From positions 1 through 64,000 of the forward strand of contig UQPI01000004.1 of NCBI GenBank assembly GCA_900542945.1: 64,000 nt of DNA, read 5' to 3'. Below, one piece after another: positions 34,863 through 43,085 of this stretch. The notes beneath the pieces are model-generated. The model did not search any database and had not been told where the DNA came from. It was given only the letters and a program-made list of their open reading frames with translations. Numbering within the stretch: position 1 is the stretch's first letter; each line of letters begins with the position of its first letter. The position numbers were made by a program, and so were the translations under genes. This DNA is from an uncultured Collinsella sp. Lineage in GTDB: Bacteria; Actinomycetota; Coriobacteriia; Coriobacteriales; Coriobacteriaceae.

Positions 34863-35096
34863 CGGAAACTGTGACCCGGAATTGCCACTCGGAATGGGAC
34901 GCGCTTTCCGGATCGCCCTTCAAGCGGAAACTACATCCCAGATTTCGGCTCCAAACCGGGATGCGCTTTCCCGGCGGCGTCTCTGGCGGAAATTGCACCC
35001 CGGAATGAGCGCTCAGAGTGGAACATGCTTTCCTAACGAAGCCGCATGCGGAAACTACGTCCCGGATTCGATGCTCAGGACGGGATGCCGTTTCCG
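34863..35096. repeat. Tandem array 2 of the 62-bp palindromic repeat
   Basis: Four units start at 34863, 34925, 34987 and 35049, exactly 62 bp apart, with the same CGGAAA...CCC / GGGA...CTTTCCG arms as array 1. A separate perfect 12-bp hairpin follows at 35117-35150 (GCCTCCCATTTC / GAAATGGGAGGC). Positions 34568-34862 hold no recognisable gene. Confidence 0.85.
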
Positions 35097-35251
35097 ATAG
35101 AGACATGGGGTGGAAAGCCTCCCATTTCTAATGTTCAAGAAATGGGAGGCAGCTCATCGCGAGCTGGGCCTTTTGTTTGGAGCGGAGGCAGCATCCCGGA
35201 ATTCGGGCAATCCGGTGGTCAGGGGTTGAGCAGGCGTCGCGCTAAGGATGC

Positions 35252-35366
35252 CAAGCGTAAAACCTTCAATGAACATAGCGTAAAAACTACATCCGCAACG
35301 GCGTAAAAACTACATTGAAAGTAGCGTAAAATCCGCATTGAGAATGGCGTAATTTCGCATATCGCA
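35252..35366. repeat. Five tandem 23-bp repeats
   Basis: Units start at 35252, 35275, 35298, 35321 and 35344 with the core GCGTAAAAACTACATTGNNA. The last unit runs straight into the truncated ATPase. Iteron-like spacing suggests a protein-binding array or a decayed mobile-element end. Confidence 0.8.
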
Positions 35367-35372
35367 TGATCG

Positions 35373-36020
35373 CCCGAGCTTGCACACGGCCTTTTGCGAG
35401 CTCTTGCCATGAACGAGAGCCAGGCTGTCACGTACAAGACGCTCATGAAGGATGCCTCGTACGGCGAGGCGGGTCCCGACGAGAGGACCATCGCTGCGTA
35501 CCTGGACCTCTTCAACAGGCTCAAGCTGACCGAGGACCTGTGCGGATGGGAGCCGCCCATGCGCTCGAAGGCCCGCGTTCGCGTGCGCCCCAAGCGCTAC
35601 TTCTGCGACCCGTTACTTGCGGCGACGTTGCTGGGGGCTACCCCTGAGCGGCTGCTTGGCGATATGCAAACGTTTGGGATGCTCTTTGAGAACCTCGTTC
35701 TGCGCGACGTGCGCGTGTTCCTTTCCACCTACGGCGGTGTCGACAACAGTGTCCATTATTTCCGAGATGAGAAGGGCCTTGAGGTCGATCTGATCGTTGA
35801 GCACGACGGGCGCTGAGGAGCCATCGAGGTCAAGCTGAGCGATGCGAAAGCAGACGATGGAGCGAGAAATCTCAAGGCGCTGGAGAGGAAAGTGCTCTCC
35901 AATCCTGACGCCCAGAATGCCGCGCCGGCGTTTTTGCCGGTCGTGGTTGGAAAGGGGAGCATTGCCTACACACGCGACGACGGCGTGGCGGTGATCCCCG
36001 TGGCGGCACTTGGGGCGTAG
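35373..36020 (+). pseudogene. DUF4143/AAA ATPase C-terminal remnant with internal stop
   Basis: The frame encodes the C-terminal part of a DUF4143 ATPase: AVTYKTLMKDASYGEAGPDE, then PKRYFCDPLLAATLLG, FGMLFENLVLRDVRVF and YFRDEKGLEVDLIVEHDGR. TGA at 35814-35816 interrupts it, and the same frame resumes GAIEVKLSDAKADDGARNL until TAG at 36018. The N-terminal P-loop half is missing, replaced by the 23-bp repeats. Two independent lesions make it a pseudogene. Selenocysteine at the TGA is unlikely; tryptophan fits the family there. Confidence 0.85.
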
Positions 36021-36062
36021 TGTTTTTGCGGGCGTGCCGTGCTTCCTTTACCGAAAATCCAT

Positions 36063-36091
36063 TTGGTAAACCCGGTGCCCGTGGGTAAAAT
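36063..36091 (+). promoter_or_regulatory. Strong promoter for a convergent small RNA
   Basis: TTGGTA (36063-36068), a 17-bp spacer and TAAAAT (36086-36091) match the sigma-70 consensus well. No open reading frame follows before the terminator at 36148-36183. The predicted transcript of about 85 nt starts near 36098. Confidence 0.55.
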
Positions 36092-36097
36092 AAGGTC

Positions 36098-36183
36098 GAC
36101 GGCAGCCCAAGTAGTGAAGAGCTGGGCAGCGCCGTTGCTTGGATTAAGGGGTCATCGCCTTAGCGGCGTCGACCCCTCTTTTT
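36098..36183 (+). ncRNA. Candidate antitoxin RNA, convergent with the small peptide gene
   Basis: The RNA is bounded by the promoter at 36063-36091 and a terminator: GGGGTC (36148-36153) pairs with GACCCC (36171-36176), CGCC/GGCG is inside, and TCTTTTT follows. A second hairpin near 36102-36131 (GCAGCCCA/TGGGC) adds structure. Its 3' 24 nt are antisense to the end of the peptide gene at 36160-36285, and more overlap is expected with that gene's 3' untranslated region. This matches the convergent layout of type I antitoxins such as RatA. Confidence 0.5.
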
Positions 36184-36285
36184 ATGCTTCGTATGCTGCT
36201 TGAGTGCCTCGGTAAGTCCGATAAGCGCCGTGAGGAGCGAGACCAAAGCGGTCAGGAGCTTCACAAAATCAGTCAGATCGGTCAT
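36160..36285 (-). CDS. 41-residue hydrophobic/basic peptide, candidate type I toxin
   Basis: The peptide begins MTDLTDFVKLLTALVSLLTA, continues as one membrane-spanning helix to about residue 28 and ends in a strongly basic tail (KHKKRGRRR). ATG 36285 has GGAGG 8 nt upstream; an earlier ATG (36291) is too close to that site. The mRNA can hide the ribosome site: minus-strand GGGCA and CCTCC (plus 36316-36320 and 36307-36311) pair with GGAGG and TGCCC (36294-36298 and 36286-36290). The 3' end lies inside the convergent RNA's terminator. Size, charge, sequestered site and antisense partner fit a type I toxin. Confidence 0.6.
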   Translation of the reverse strand: MTDLTDFVKLLTALVSLLTALIGLTEALKQHTKHKKRGRRR

Positions 36286-36543
36286 GGGCATCACCTCCCG
36301 TCGCATGGAGGGCGCTGCCCGGCACATGGAACTGCCGTCAACAATAACCAGTCTATCAAACTGCAGCCATAAATACGAATATATGTTCGATAATAACAGC
36401 GACGTGACCATCTCAAAGCGCAGCTTTACGCAAGGATGCCGGAAAGCTGCACTGTGCGATTTCATGTCCGCACGGGCGCCTATCTTTACGGCAATGTAGC
36501 CGCCTATGTAGCAAGCGGCAGGCAACGGAGAAAGGCCCTAACC

Positions 36544-37365
36544 GTGCCAGCTAAAAAGACGCCGTGCATCTCGGCTATCGATACGACGAACTTTGCGCGC
36601 CAGATCGTGCTGGACTTTGAGTTTGCGCCGGTGCCAAAGCAGCGCCAGCGCCGTGGACTGCACAATGAGATTATCGAGGTCGGCGCCGTCGAGCTCGATT
36701 ACCACGGCAACGTGATGGGCGAGTTCTCGCAGTTTGTGCAGACGGAATTTACCGAAGGCGTTGCGTTTCCCGTCCGCGAGCTTACAGGGATATCGACCGT
36801 GGACACCGCGATGGCCGATCCGCTCTACACGGTGATCAAAAGGCTCAGCGATTGGATCGGTCGCTACTCCGCTCAGATAGTTTGCTGGAGCGGGACGGAT
36901 CGTCGACAGCTTTTGACCGAGTGCCAGGCAAAGCACGTCGACCTTGCCGCATTTCCTTCGGACTGGGCCGACCTGCAGGCGTTTTACACCTCGATTATGG
37001 ACGTGGGCAGCCATGGGCGCGTCTCGTTGGGCGACGCGGCGACGTGGTCTGGCATCGAGTTTGACGAGTCGACGGGGCACGCCCACAGCGCTCTGGCCGA
37101 TGCGCGCGTGACCGCCAAGCTGCTCAAGCAGATGATGGACGGGGACTACCGCGTGAGCCCGCGCGCCCAGGAAGTCCGCCAGCGGTGGGGGATGGGCGAG
37201 CGAGCCCGGATGCGCCTTTCCGACAAGTGCCCCGGGTCGAGCGACCTGCTGCTGAAGCTGAAGGCGGAGGGGGTAGGCCTTTTGAGAACGCCATTCGGTT
37301 TGGCATGGCAGCGCTGTAAGCGCGACTCCGCCCTGCTGTTTGAATCGAAGCGTCAATCAGTATGA
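36544..37365 (+). CDS. DEDD-family 3'-5' exonuclease domain protein
   Basis: The 273-residue product has an exonuclease fold like DNA polymerase III epsilon, KapD or ERI1: ExoI VLDFEF (the acidic pair), a central region with IVCWSGTDRRQLL, and ExoIII GHAHSALADARVTAKL with the H-x4-D pattern. It probably trims RNA or DNA in the cytoplasm. I chose GTG 36544, with AAAGG 8 nt upstream; the longer frame adds 36 poorly supported residues. It overlaps the convergent gene by 9 nt. The C-terminal 80 residues are basic and match nothing I know. Confidence 0.78.
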   Translation: MPAKKTPCISAIDTTNFARQIVLDFEFAPVPKQRQRRGLHNEIIEVGAVELDYHGNVMGEFSQFVQTEFTEGVAFPVRELTGISTVDTAMADPLYTVIKRLSDWIGRYSAQIVCWSGTDRRQLLTECQAKHVDLAAFPSDWADLQAFYTSIMDVGSHGRVSLGDAATWSGIEFDESTGHAHSALADARVTAKLLKQMMDGDYRVSPRAQEVRQRWGMGERARMRLSDKCPGSSDLLLKLKAEGVGLLRTPFGLAWQRCKRDSALLFESKRQSV

Positions 37366-37809
37366 CGAGTGGCTCGGTCCGCCTACCTGCACTTCCGCAA
37401 TCCCGCCCGCTGCACTCAGCAGCTCGTACTCCCTTTGGCTCCACTGACGCAGCTCGGCTGTGCGTACGGCGTCGCGACACAGGTCCAGAAACACCTCAGC
37501 GCCCTCGCAGAAGCGCTCGCGGGCAAAGGCTCCGGACCCGCTTGCGACACACGCGCCGTCGGCAAAGAGCTTCCAGCTAGACGGCTCGCGCGAGTCGTCT
37601 CCGAGCAGCTGAATCTGCAGTACGTGCGGATTGCCAGCAGCACAGAGTTCCTCCTCGAGCTTCTGTATGGTAAAGCGCATCTGGTGGGAGAGGCCGCTCT
37701 TCACCAAAGCCGAGGTGTAGCCGCTCGGCTCGTCTAGAAGATGCATTCGTTTTGGCTTGACGATCAGGTTGTGGAAATTGCGCTCGCTGCGCACGGAGAA
37801 ATTGTCCAT
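37357..37809 (-). CDS. Hypothetical protein
   Basis: A 150-residue soluble protein starting at ATG 37809 behind AAAGGAG. It begins MDNFSVRSERNFHNLIVKPK. I see no signal peptide, membrane segment or known motif. The segment LQIQLLGDDSREPSSWKLFADG has an alternating strand-like pattern. The real ribosome site and codon use similar to neighbours support translation. It converges on the exonuclease gene with a 9-nt overlap. Function unknown. Confidence 0.6.
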   Translation of the reverse strand: MDNFSVRSERNFHNLIVKPKRMHLLDEPSGYTSALVKSGLSHQMRFTIQKLEEELCAAGNPHVLQIQLLGDDSREPSSWKLFADGACVASGSGAFARERFCEGAEVFLDLCRDAVRTAELRQWSQREYELLSAAGGIAEVQVGGPSHSSY

Positions 37810-38026
37810 ACGGACTCCTTTCATCGATGTTGGCAGGGCCACCGTGCCTCTTGGCCGGTTGGCGTCGGGATCGTGGAGCCAACTCTCTACCCCGACTCTG
37901 GATAAAACGCGCCCGCTCCTTGCGGGCAAGAGGAAGTCTATCAACGTGTACGGACAGAAATCAAGCGCCATCCGCGAAATGACGAGCGGACTGCGTTGGT
38001 TTCCCAAGTGATTATTCGGCTTTCAT

Positions 38027-38104
38027 CCGGAAAAGTGTCGAAATAGGCACCTTAAAACTTCGGAAAAGTGTCAAATTCGATAGGCAAATTATCCGGAAAA
38101 GTGT
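38027..38104. repeat. Three 12-bp direct repeats at 33-bp spacing
   Basis: [CT]CGGAAAAGTGT occurs at 38027-38038, 38060-38071 and 38093-38104, exactly 33 bp apart. It lies in the gene-free stretch 37810-38174, which also has a GCCCGC/GCGGGC hairpin near 37907-37927. Spacing of about three helical turns would suit cooperative protein binding on one face. Confidence 0.7.
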
Positions 38105-38174
38105 AGCTGGATGACAAGACAGCACTTAGAAGCCGGCGCTGGATGCGGGATCCTGCGGCCGCCTTCAGCTCTCG

Positions 38175-39161
38175 CTACTCATCGTCCCCGTCGTTGGGGT
38201 CGCCCTTGAGGGTGTTGATGTCCAGGTACTGGTTGTCGTCCTCTTTTTCCTGCGTTGCCGATTCGGACGCGGTGGGGCCGCGGAACAGTTGGAATCCCTC
38301 AAACGCAATGACACCGAGCAGGGCAATGATAATGGCGATAAAGGCAACCTTGACTGCCTGCGGAAATTCCGAGAAACGCAGCGCCTTTTCCTCGGCGTAA
38401 TAATCGGCGAAGCGCTCTTCGCCCGTGCTTTTGGTATACGCCGGCGCGGACGCGGCCTCCGGGTCATATTCCGGTGCAGGCGTGGCAGCGTACGGATCGT
38501 TGAGATAATCGCTCGATGCGGTGCCATAATCCTCGGTCTCGATGCGACCGGTGCCAGCATAGCCATCGGAATAATCGGAATATGCCGCACTGCCCTCATA
38601 GTCCGCGGCGCTCGTGTTGGCGGCAAAAAGCGGGTTAACTGGAACATCGAGCGCCGGCATGCCGGTAGAGGTCTCATCCAGATCGGCTGCAGCCCAGGAA
38701 TCGTGGACAACCTGACGGGCAACGGGCTCATCGAGCCTTGTAACCGGAGGCTTGCGTGCTGCAGGAACGGGCAACTGCTGGGCGTTGTACATAACGGTGC
38801 TGTCGGCCGATTTGCCCTGCGTCGCTGCAGCGAGAAATGCCGCCGTCTCGGACGGGTCGCTTGCGGGGCGGGGAGCGGGTGTAGGCGCCGAAGTGGGTGC
38901 GGGTGTAGGCGCGGGCGTCGAAACAGGCGACTGCGCAGGAGTCGGCGCAGATGCGGGCTTGGGCGCAAGTGCGGGATTGGGGCTTGACGGGCGAGCCCCG
39001 CCACCCATGAGTTCGTCGGCGGTCCACGGGCGATCATCCATCACGTCGTCAAGGCTCAGCGAAAACAGGTCGTCTTCGCCCTCATCGAACATGCGGTGCA
39101 CATGTCCACCAATTGCCGGAATCAATCCGCGACCGGTGCATGATGCCTTGCTCAACGCCAT
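38175..39161 (-). CDS. Pro/Ala-rich single-pass membrane protein
   Basis: A 328-residue product from ATG 39161 (AAAGGATG upstream). Residues about 20-55 are acidic. Residues about 65-105 are a proline/alanine/threonine repeat (PAPTPAPTSAPTPAP). A long low-complexity acidic region follows, then one hydrophobic helix near residue 280 (VAFIAIIIALLGVIAFEGF) and a short acidic tail. The topology suggests a long cytoplasmic domain anchored near the C-terminus. No enzyme motif; function unknown. Confidence 0.7.
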   Translation of the reverse strand: MALSKASCTGRGLIPAIGGHVHRMFDEGEDDLFSLSLDDVMDDRPWTADELMGGGARPSSPNPALAPKPASAPTPAQSPVSTPAPTPAPTSAPTPAPRPASDPSETAAFLAAATQGKSADSTVMYNAQQLPVPAARKPPVTRLDEPVARQVVHDSWAAADLDETSTGMPALDVPVNPLFAANTSAADYEGSAAYSDYSDGYAGTGRIETEDYGTASSDYLNDPYAATPAPEYDPEAASAPAYTKSTGEERFADYYAEEKALRFSEFPQAVKVAFIAIIIALLGVIAFEGFQLFRGPTASESATQEKEDDNQYLDINTLKGDPNDGDDE

Positions 39162-39284
39162 TCTGTTCCATCCTTTCGAAATACTAATGACATCGATTAT
39201 ATGGAACTTCCCAAGCGGCTCGGTCTTGGATTCGTGCTTTCCAGAACTCGCGCCCAAAAGGGGAGGGGCAATCCAGGCGAGTGC

Positions 39285-39938
39285 CTACTTGTCGCCTGTT
39301 GCCGCCTTGGCCTCATTGAGGTAGCTATAGAAGCTGTACTTGGAGATGCCAAAGAACTCGCAGGCGCGCTCGCTCGACTTGGAAATGAGGAAGGCGCCGC
39401 GACGGTCGAGGTAGCCAATGGCACGAATGCGCTCGTCTTTGGTCATGAGTGCCGCGGGCTTGCCCACAAACTGTTCGCACTCGTGCAGCAGGTCCTCGAG
39501 CAGGTCGCCGATGTTCTTGGTAATGGGCTCGGGCTCGGTGTAGCCCGTGCCGCCGGTGCCGGTAAAGGCGTCGAGCGAACGCTCAAAAGCCTTCATAAGC
39601 GTAATGTCAAAGTTGATGCCCAAAATGCCGACGGGCTTGCCCTCATCGTTGCGGATAAAGATCGTCGACGATTTGAGCAGCTTGCCATCGGCGGTTTTGG
39701 TGAGGTACGGCTCGCGGTCGTGCACGTCGGCGGTGCCCTCGTGCATGGATTCAAGCACAATATGGCTGGGGCCATCACCCAGTTTGCGCCCGCTGACGTG
39801 GCCGTTTTCGATCACTACGATGGAGCGGTCCACGTCCTCGGTCTCCAGATCGTGGACGACGACTTCGCAGTTGGGGCCAAATTGGAGCGCCAGGCCGTGT
39901 GCAAGGCGCTTGTAAAACTCAATCTGTGCGGGGGTCAT
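39285..39938 (-). CDS. YheO/DauR-type PAS-HTH regulator, second copy
   Basis: A 217-residue paralogue of the regulator at 22706-23362: PAS region (NCEVVVHDLETEDVDRSIVVIENG, then FIRNDEGKPVGILGINFD) and C-terminal HTH (GAFLISKSSERACEFFGISKYSFYSYLNEA). ATG 39938 has GGAAGG upstream. It is divergent from ygeX with about 280 nt between them, which contains two matched palindromes likely to be its targets. The family includes DauR, which responds to D-arginine catabolism, so a nitrogen-compound ligand is plausible. Confidence 0.85.
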   Translation of the reverse strand: MTPAQIEFYKRLAHGLALQFGPNCEVVVHDLETEDVDRSIVVIENGHVSGRKLGDGPSHIVLESMHEGTADVHDREPYLTKTADGKLLKSSTIFIRNDEGKPVGILGINFDITLMKAFERSLDAFTGTGGTGYTEPEPITKNIGDLLEDLLHECEQFVGKPAALMTKDERIRAIGYLDRRGAFLISKSSERACEFFGISKYSFYSYLNEAKAATGDK

Positions 39939-40057
39939 GGGTGCCTTCCTAAAAATTAGTTTGGGCACACTTTGCCATAAACCACACTTGACCGCAAACA
40001 AATCCATCAACAAGGCAATTCATGACCGTTCGGCGCCGAAAAAGTACCGATTACGGC

Positions 40058-40124
40058 AACAAACAATTTGTTAGGTTTACCAATCAAAAAGTGTGATAGA
40101 ACAGTGCTAACAAACTTTTTGTTT
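40058..40124 (+). promoter_or_regulatory. Paired operator-like palindromes upstream of ygeX
   Basis: AACAAACAATTTGTT (40058-40072) and AACAAACTTTTTGTTT (40109-40124) are similar palindromes whose centres are about 51.5 bp apart, close to five helical turns. They lie between the divergent regulator and ygeX and are good candidates for its binding sites. Confidence 0.5.
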
Positions 40125-40215
40125 GGCATCCACATAAAAGTTCAGCCGTGTGAATGGGATCGGGCTGAAACGCGTATGCGGGGGCCGGCAAGAGAGAACT
40201 TAAGGAGTTCACCGT

Positions 40216-41424
40216 ATGGCCGATAAGATCCAGTGGGCGGGCAACACGATGCCCAAGAGCGATGACAAGCACTTGGGAATCATGAGCCTCGACCACGTGA
40301 AGAAGGCCCGCGCCTTCCACCAGTCGTTCCCCCAGTACACCGTCACTCCGCTTGCCCGCCTGGATGGCCAGGCCGCGCGCCTGGGCCTGTCCAACCTGTG
40401 CGTTAAGGACGAGAGCTATCGCTTTGGCCTCAACGCCTTTAAGGTCCTGGGCGGTTCGTTTGCCATGGCCAACTACATTGCCGACGAGACCGGCAAGGAC
40501 GTTGCCGAGTGCACCTTCGATTACCTGACCTCCGATCAGCTTGCCAAGGACTTTGGCCAGGCTACCTTCTTTACCGCCACCGACGGCAACCATGGCCGCG
40601 GCGTGGCATGGGCTGCCAACAAGCTGGGCCAGAAGGCCGTCGTGCACAAGGGTTCCACCAAGCCCCGCTTTGATAACATCGCCGCCGAGGGCGCCACGGT
40701 GACCATCGAAGAGGTCAACTACGACGAGTGCGTGCGCATGGCCGCCGCCGAGGCCGATGCCTGCGAGCGCGGCGTCATCGTTCAGGACACCGCCTGGGAG
40801 GGCTACGAGAAGATCCCGTCCTGGATCATGGAGGGCTACGGCACCATGGCTTCCGAGGCTGCCGAGCAGCTGCGCGAGATGGCCATCAACCGCCCGACGC
40901 ACGTGTTTGTCCAGGCTGGCGTGGGTTCGCTCGCCGGCGCCGTGGTGGGCTACTTCACCAACCTGTATCCCGATAACCCGCCCACCTTCGTCGTGGTCGA
41001 GTGCGCGCCTGCCGCCTGCCTGTACAAGGGCGCTGCCGCCGGCGACGGCGACCCGCGCATCGTGGACGGCGACATGCCCTCCATCATGGCCGGCCTGTGC
41101 TGCGGCGAGCCCAACATTCTGGGCTGGGATATCCTGCGCAACCACACCACCGCCTTCGTGTCCTGCCCCGACTGGGTCACCGCTCGCGGCATGCGCACCC
41201 TGGGCGCTCCCGAGAAGGGCGACCCGCGCGTCATCTCTGGCGAGTCCGGCGCTGTGACCACCGGTCTGGTCGAGACTCTCATGCTCGATCCCGAGTACGC
41301 CGAGCTCAAGGAACTCATCGGCCTGGACAAGACGAGCTCCGTGCTCTGCTTCTCCACGGAAGGTGACACGGACCCCGACCAGTATCGTCGAATTGTTTGG
41401 GAAGGCGAATATCCCACTTGCTAA
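40216..41424 (+). CDS. ygeX: 2,3-diaminopropionate ammonia-lyase
   Basis: This PLP enzyme converts 2,3-diaminopropionate to pyruvate and two ammonia. The 402-residue product has the PLP lysine in GLNAFKVLGG (Lys76), the substrate loop TATDGNHGRGVAWAA and the glycine-rich phosphate site QAGVGSLAGA. It matches family length. TAAGGAG lies upstream. In the anaerobic purine pathway it is the last step, yielding pyruvate. Its aminoacrylate intermediate is a RidA substrate. ygeY follows after 74 nt. Confidence 0.95.
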   Translation: MADKIQWAGNTMPKSDDKHLGIMSLDHVKKARAFHQSFPQYTVTPLARLDGQAARLGLSNLCVKDESYRFGLNAFKVLGGSFAMANYIADETGKDVAECTFDYLTSDQLAKDFGQATFFTATDGNHGRGVAWAANKLGQKAVVHKGSTKPRFDNIAAEGATVTIEEVNYDECVRMAAAEADACERGVIVQDTAWEGYEKIPSWIMEGYGTMASEAAEQLREMAINRPTHVFVQAGVGSLAGAVVGYFTNLYPDNPPTFVVVECAPAACLYKGAAAGDGDPRIVDGDMPSIMAGLCCGEPNILGWDILRNHTTAFVSCPDWVTARGMRTLGAPEKGDPRVISGESGAVTTGLVETLMLDPEYAELKELIGLDKTSSVLCFSTEGDTDPDQYRRIVWEGEYPTC

Positions 41425-41498
41425 TCGTTGGGGCGGAGTAAATAGGTATCGCTCCGCCACCTCACAGGTAGATTCCTTCGTTTGAAAGGTTATGAACA

Positions 41499-42884
41499 AT
41501 GGCTAAAGAACTCGATTTCGACGCTATCAAGGCTGCTGCTGAGTCCCATCGTGCTGATATGACTCGCTTCCTGCGCGCTATGATCTCTCACCCCTCTGAG
41601 TCCTGCGAGGAGGGTGAGGTTGTCGCCTGCATCAAGGCCGAGATGGAGAGCCTCGGCTATGACGAGGTCAAGGTCGACGGCCTGGGCAACGTTATGGGCT
41701 TTATGGGCGAGGGCGACAAGATCATCGCCATCGACTCCCACATCGACACCGTCGGCATCGGCAACATCGAGAACTGGGACGCCGATCCCTATGAGGGCTA
41801 CGAGACCGACGAGATCATCTACGGCCGCGGCGGCTCCGACCAGGAGGGTGGCATGGCTTCTGCTACCTACGCTGCCAAGATGATGAAGGACATGGGCCTC
41901 ATCCCCGAGGGCTACAAGGTCATGGTCGTCGGTACCGTCCAGGAAGAGGACTGCGACGGCATGTGCTGGCAGTACATCTACAACAAAGACGGCATTAAGC
42001 CCGAGTTCGTCATTTCCACCGAGCCCACCGACGGCGGCATCTATCGCGGCCACCGCGGCCGCATGGAGATCCGCGTCGACGTTCACGGCACCTCCTGCCA
42101 CGGCTCCGCTCCCGACCGCGGCGACAACGCCATCTACAAGATGGCCGACATCATCGCCGACGTCCGCGCCCTCAACAACAACGGCTGCGACGAGTCGACC
42201 GACATCAAGGGTCTCGTCAAGATGCTCGACCCCAAGTACAACCCCGAGCACTTCGAGGACGCCCGCTTCCTGGGCCGCGGCACCTGCACCGTCAGCCAGA
42301 TTTTCTACACCAGCCCCAGCCGCTGCGCTGTCGCTGACTCCTGCGCCATCTCCATCGACCGTCGCATGACCGCCGGCGAGACCTGGGAGTCCTGCCTGGA
42401 CGAGATCCGCAACCTGCCGGCCGCCAAGAAGTACGGCGACGACGTGAAGGTCTCCATGTACATGTACGACCGTCCGTCCTGGACCGGCGAGGTCTACGAG
42501 ACCGAGGCTTACTTCCCCACGTGGATCAACAAGGAGACCGCTCCGCACGTCAAGGCCCTCGTCGACGCCCACAAGGCCATGTTCGGTGACGAGCGCATCG
42601 GCTGCGAGCCCAGCATGGACAAGCGCACCGGTCGTCCGCTGTGCGACAAGTGGACCTTCTCCACGAACTGCGTCTCCATCCAGGGCCGCTATGGCATCCC
42701 CTGCGTGGGCTTTGGCCCGGGTGCCGAGTCTCAGGCTCATGCTCCCAACGAGGTCACCTACAAGGACGACCTGGTCACCGCTGCCGCCATGTATGTGGCT
42801 GCCCTGAACCTCTACGATCCGAGCCAGGCCGATGGCGACGCCACCGTGTTCCGCGCCGGTCTGACCAACAACAAGATCGACTAG
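41499..42884 (+). CDS. ygeY: YgeY-family M20 metallohydrolase
   Basis: YgeY is an M20-type hydrolase repeatedly found beside selenium-dependent hydroxylase genes. The 461-residue product has the metal ligands [11 protein letters not shown] and [10 protein letters not shown], the acidic pair VQEEDCDG, and [13 protein letters not shown] from the lid domain. It probably removes a carbamoyl or acyl group from a purine-derived intermediate before ygeX acts; the exact substrate is inferred. It starts 74 nt after ygeX behind GAAAGG. Confidence 0.93.
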   Translation: MAKELDFDAIKAAAESHRADMTRFLRAMISHPSESCEEGEVVACIKAEMESLGYDEVKVDGLGNVMGFMGEGDKIIAIDSHIDTVGIGNIENWDADPYEGYETDEIIYGRGGSDQEGGMASATYAAKMMKDMGLIPEGYKVMVVGTVQEEDCDGMCWQYIYNKDGIKPEFVISTEPTDGGIYRGHRGRMEIRVDVHGTSCHGSAPDRGDNAIYKMADIIADVRALNNNGCDESTDIKGLVKMLDPKYNPEHFEDARFLGRGTCTVSQIFYTSPSRCAVADSCAISIDRRMTAGETWESCLDEIRNLPAAKKYGDDVKVSMYMYDRPSWTGEVYETEAYFPTWINKETAPHVKALVDAHKAMFGDERIGCEPSMDKRTGRPLCDKWTFSTNCVSIQGRYGIPCVGFGPGAESQAHAPNEVTYKDDLVTAAAMYVAALNLYDPSQADGDATVFRAGLTNNKID

Positions 42885-43085
42885 TCCCATTCCTCGATCT
42901 TGTTGAGCCGGGGGCCGCTCGTGTCCCCGGCACCCCCTGTTGACTTGGGGCCCGCGGTCGTTATCTCCCATGCTTCCTCAACGGTAGCGGGTCCTCGTCA
43001 TAGTGCTCGGCATGTTCTAGCCACACGCGCATGCCGGAGCGCATCCACTCATTGCAATCGTTTCACCTTTAGAAAGGATATTTAC

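Noticed and set aside
35814..35816. In-frame TGA as selenocysteine, since the window has selenium-linked genes.
   Set aside because: The gene is already 5'-truncated, the position fits tryptophan, and no selenocysteine insertion element is evident.
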